Made by a program: the position numbers and the translations under genes
Assembly: GCA_001931905.2 (NCBI GenBank)
Contig: MSJI02000633.1
Location: forward strand, 1-20,086
Origin: Cladosporium sp. IMV 00045
Taxonomy: Eukaryota; Ascomycota; Dothideomycetes; Cladosporiales; Cladosporiaceae
Length of the DNA: 20,086 nucleotides
Reading direction: 5' to 3'
Shown here: one piece after another, positions 19,801-20,086 of the stretch
Numbering within the stretch: position 1 is the stretch's first letter
How the letters are laid out: the number at the start of each line of letters is the position of its first letter
The notes under the pieces: model-generated
The model's database searches: none
Seen by the model: only the letters and a program-made list of their open reading frames with translations
Told to the model about the DNA's origin: nothing

Positions 19801-20086
19801 GCTCGATTCGCCGTCGGTCTGGAGAAAGGCAGAATTCATAGCGGCTTGGGCATGACTCTCGGCCAGTTGCAAGTCGCACTCGGATCCGCGAAACGAGTCA
19901 CCGTCCCCAAAACCCTGGGAGACATCACCGTCGACGAAGTGATCAGCAGCGCCGTCAACTCCAAAGGCGGCACCATCCTGCGCGTCCCCAAAGTCGTGGC
20001 CTCCATGCAAACCTGGCAAGCACCCGACTCCAACGACGTGGAATACGTCTTCAAATCCCTCTTCGAAGGCAAAATCGACGTCGGCT
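10783..20086 (+). CDS. CSF1: CSF1, bridge-like lipid transfer protein (BLTP1/Tweek family), C-terminus cut by window edge
   Basis: Csf1 and its animal relatives (BLTP1/KIAA1109, Tweek, LPD-3) are giant rod-shaped proteins with a hydrophobic groove that carry phospholipids between the ER and other membranes. Yeast Csf1 supports lipid supply for GPI-anchor synthesis and growth at low temperature. The frame is open from the ATG at 10783 to the edge: 3,101 codons with no intron. Residues 17-37 form one transmembrane helix (WVFLVDLLVCMVLALFFLFYF). It is followed by the family hallmark YIDISALQISLLGGRLFF and WRYWLRAVQ. The rest is beta-rich groove repeats broken by disordered loops: about 105-140 and 185-250 (Ser/Thr/Gln-rich), 560-592 (very basic, with RKHRRRKGKK), 1136-1290 (Ser/Arg-rich) and 2550-2570 (Pro/Thr). 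Relatives are about 3,000-3,200 residues, so only a short C-terminal piece should be missing. The start fits the family N-terminus and an ACAACATGG context. Confidence 0.95.
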   Translation, partial: MADLTAQPLGPTGGFNWVFLVDLLVCMVLALFFLFYFNRLFATVLSYAIRAWTWHKYRAYIDISALQISLLGGRLFFKSLRYHAHNETVLVHDGHVTWRYWLRAVQEAEIFNDLEEDKLKKKRSGSTSGTQESDSGTSQKQRSRSRSMSKAEAGGKQRKELPCRISVKVSGVEAFLYNRSPAYDMIIEAANRQTGRSKGSQDESSKLDTPPASSGSDSNEKTTDSKEDPNLRKTDTATTSFSQEQHQAPQIPSFLRMLPIKIYCKKAAAAVGNENTTSVITAKLDNAAGTFDAGKAGSLDIFKLLMKFEFKNINVAMKPNRDFKQLQLDSAKRIVRERELHGRTVEAPTFQPFEGLKAPIEAFKTLLCRRKRSNGSIRAGSVTSDMHDAPTAAAQEPVPGQAQWHGLMRYLDDNEEGINEWEDVEYAKASTLVDVDQIDMRFYWDIPGKVPQTSGEKDHLLQSVEEDHMNGSKPPDYGLEFAVHGGFIVYGPWADRQRINLQNVFFPGSYVDATPSQPLKPGTDRVSTIFKIFISIEKDVTLRIPTREPSKDSKWQGRANRNKPDNEQETTGGKGKHGRKHRRRKGKKSAPADARPYAWLDVKVKADTTVNYVMDMVARHDGYRNSLYLDVKGTEITSSVNHGLLWRAGALSMEADLSYPIAWDTLRDWPFQITCDDLELFILRDHMFLITDLVNDWSSGPPPDFYTFVPYKYGMNLNFRNWTMYLNTNDANIINDPAEFDNNEFLTLEGQNLQAVLDIPLENFRPKVNDISFDVLSLGMSMRMLNSPRNTLKTLLPEKQVAELPKLTLKGSFSANQESAAGLCDVLRMDLVGYGLSLKAYGFLVRHFINVKENYFGDYVHFKTLEEFQDAGNDLNESNEKTISLPKPQTANEMDVILCIAAEDATVMFPTNLYLADDFVRVDVQHGAIDLRLTSYYMDLAINFSPINCLLGSNSDDSGSPDDSVSSTQLCIRHVDLNGHRAFGLPPNEPAYAATWDVNVGSIIGELQENFVHDLALAAQAFAFTFPDGENALPVDTPNVFYEVTFLQLRTDTLRIWVHAENDAFLLSADPVNVDFNDWADKKFSQRVSVLVPNLTVACVDGKSASRHRLRKHQRHPVRTYAFIQTSVALNVIGRKKQHEEELQKQQAYLHNNDKRTRRMSFLQRNVPRRESFESVDEAGVQPPTVPCPSLPVPVDGDGQPRSRPMSIKSTRSFVSNRLLRSKSSKSSLSASIRNNSKLAVPQAAGARSQRSSSRSGRSISSRASSEVSSERRRTLPNDRERVELGFLPSTMAFSSSYSEPYFPLDLIDPDESNVPKFELPYNTETESLDDEPEVNFDQNAESSQTSIFIRLVPGIRAYIEPRAALAAATMLRVLQPKKTEDIMDAYQVSVMNTIAGHQQEQSGPGNILDIKLNVPSAPLRVCVANEHDVAPDVADVCLKGLSLMVRQKKEPAHKDRQEKLAFHVVLSSLKASLHENFRTSPEETALSLSVDDVTTWFALAAVKTFHVSIRDIAVLTSSRKASYLTALAQRLAPLAQELEESFAKPLNASHKRLQVLVHTLTEHGEHIGDPPFMSRMTYILRAFRDHYRNQESWKVLVRFRHTLQCMPKGVLFELETHFQGEHISCPASIGQQVLESWTAWRNWDVPNIGRTTALQMLFGEKEEMPLHPPDAKPTAFTWDTEHLKVAIDQGEGANKVIVDDISVGLEISPPKVPTGLMLVDENKRTKTQLQIHAGAIGFRFDWNVIGIIETVVPEVQRLISATKPAEEHRSPSQALEEGLNRQDIHVVISTDTGSIFLETINLRHHSQADGMRMSLIGTTQATEKYGECLSIVVHAESAVTELRSPTACIWQTLLTAPNIYVDWLQPAKGVDTPPTITLALAYGELQIDVKEQAPGILQIVDHIVNDEVSQVQKLAKLIQNTVPPPTPGDGTASPSKPVKFHAAVLAGKLMINFSLLQALSYRMEVTAASLRVAPSLVKQHSLGVDFNVGAQNHAFVNHSGDEDHEQGLLEIPPIVGHVGLELKSDRTRISVATTVKKVEIDAGTIQSIVTVINKKEVQDVLSEIKSGIEDVKHSVSEVFPKNAEAEAEATPSVRTTPDKLIIYDVQFALLGVRVSARTPHLAAHSTAEMEIGIGPLHAKASNQANIDAGDASLFPEVKGKVQDVGANLTILEGRLTRHVGSAKLAAVLDITLDRDENGALVREVVVRSPGLEVNAYPETASIIVDVANHMQDRIKELDLSREVDYIRRLRAQRKHRLVKTISGRERKGSEAGMPFSATDLLAMRVTVEFSGIQVAWLVDPSYARNAKSAVQDLVLSLARVEFITRGGHEARLTMQDLQLQLVPKKASKTKRTLNSALLPEVGFSVGYWSQDRNRSLAFKATGKPLDIRLESRFIVPVSGVQKSIEFAVERFRVGTANWQSTPTTSGMPRAKMFGKNHFASLLVEADFAGAHVYLQGAGPGDPTLSTIAAASQEKAKNGKYGQFSPKGDIIHTSLKAPGIALKLEYNDTEARPSVSGELRVDASKNLLLPNVVPLILEVSDSVKEVMQSQENKETPATPTAPVAKPDGKPAQRFFEDESIVKADPTAIFGKTKVDLGVRICKQEFGLTCQPIARVDATAQLEDFYFTINTLDSEEQGHFFAMSAVLTKLSTHVKHVYSREPTFSFDMDSIVMSLMNSKHFSGVNGISAILKINPTKTSINAKQLQDVLLFREIWLPPEIRNAQASSQQGPQQTQSDDYLVQRYQNVAAAAAFPWNATVSIAELGVDLDLGQSIGKSSFTISNLWASSQKTSNAEQNLCIGIDDVAANSHGRMSGFIQLNKFGVRTSIRWPEESQNTRQTPLIQASVGFQRLRAKAAFDYQAFAFGDIEGFDFLMYNVRDTRATDRDRLVAVLDCAKAYVFCTSTSPAQAYGLYQAFDRLIQEKQAAFEHSLKDIEKQLRRDSTAVASRAAAPQAQQATAKLTRTESRTPFALNTDVVVTVGAISVGAFPGTFFDSQVLKLEANNIQARFAVGLEKGRIHSGLGMTLGQLQVALGSAKRVTVPKTLGDITVDEVISSAVNSKGGTILRVPKVVASMQTWQAPDSNDVEYVFKSLFEGKIDVG
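17032..17052 (+). repeat. Hexanucleotide microsatellite (GCTGAA)x3 within CSF1
   Basis: Three tandem copies of GCTGAA plus GCT encode alternating Ala-Glu in a loop of Csf1 (about residues 2084-2090). The unit keeps the frame, so length changes would be tolerated. It could serve as a strain marker. Confidence 0.7.

Noticed and set aside
1..20086. Transposable elements, CRISPR-like arrays, secondary-metabolite or toxin clusters
   Set aside because: No terminal repeats with a transposase or reverse transcriptase, no regularly spaced repeats, and no biosynthetic enzymes were seen on either strand.

Overview
The window looks like nuclear DNA of a filamentous ascomycete (Pezizomycotina; Dothideomycete-like is my guess, not proven). 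The reasons are short introns of about 50-60 nt with GT donors, CTAAC/TTGAC-type branch sites and CAG ends, CA/CT-rich leaders before the ATGs, very long intron-free genes, and protein families typical of these fungi, including a NACHT/DUF7791 NLR-like gene.

Layout: (1) minus strand, left edge to 1352: UTP15, a small-subunit processome WD40 protein, cut off at its C-terminus. (2) A 322-bp divergent promoter. (3) Plus strand 1675-2744: GET3, the tail-anchored protein targeting ATPase, with one intron. (4) Plus strand 3430-4587: La/Lhp1, the RNA chaperone, intronless, with an RGG tail. (5) Plus strand 5282-8188: a STAND/NLR-like gene with a fungal HeLo-like N-terminus, NACHT ATPase and DUF7791. 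It has two clear introns, one doubtful intron, and one frame break just before the P-loop that no sensible intron removes. (6) Minus strand 8413-10458: an RBM26/27 (fission yeast Rmn1)-type RNA-binding protein with PWI-like, CCCH and RRM domains, converging on the NLR. (7) A 324-bp divergent promoter. (8) Plus strand 10783 to the right edge: CSF1, the bridge-like lipid transfer protein, with more than 3,100 codons in one open frame, cut off at its C-terminus.

Five of the six genes are conserved core genes: ribosome assembly, ER membrane-protein targeting, small-RNA maturation, nuclear RNA surveillance and inter-organelle lipid transfer. The sixth, the NLR-like gene, is the only accessory-type gene. 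It sits alone between La and RBM26, has less biased codon use than La, and carries the only damage in the window. I see no transposon, CRISPR array, tRNA, rRNA or biosynthetic cluster. No wholly new system is evident. The most informative spots are the NLR hinge region, the uORF chain before CSF1, and the phosphosite-rich insert within CSF1.
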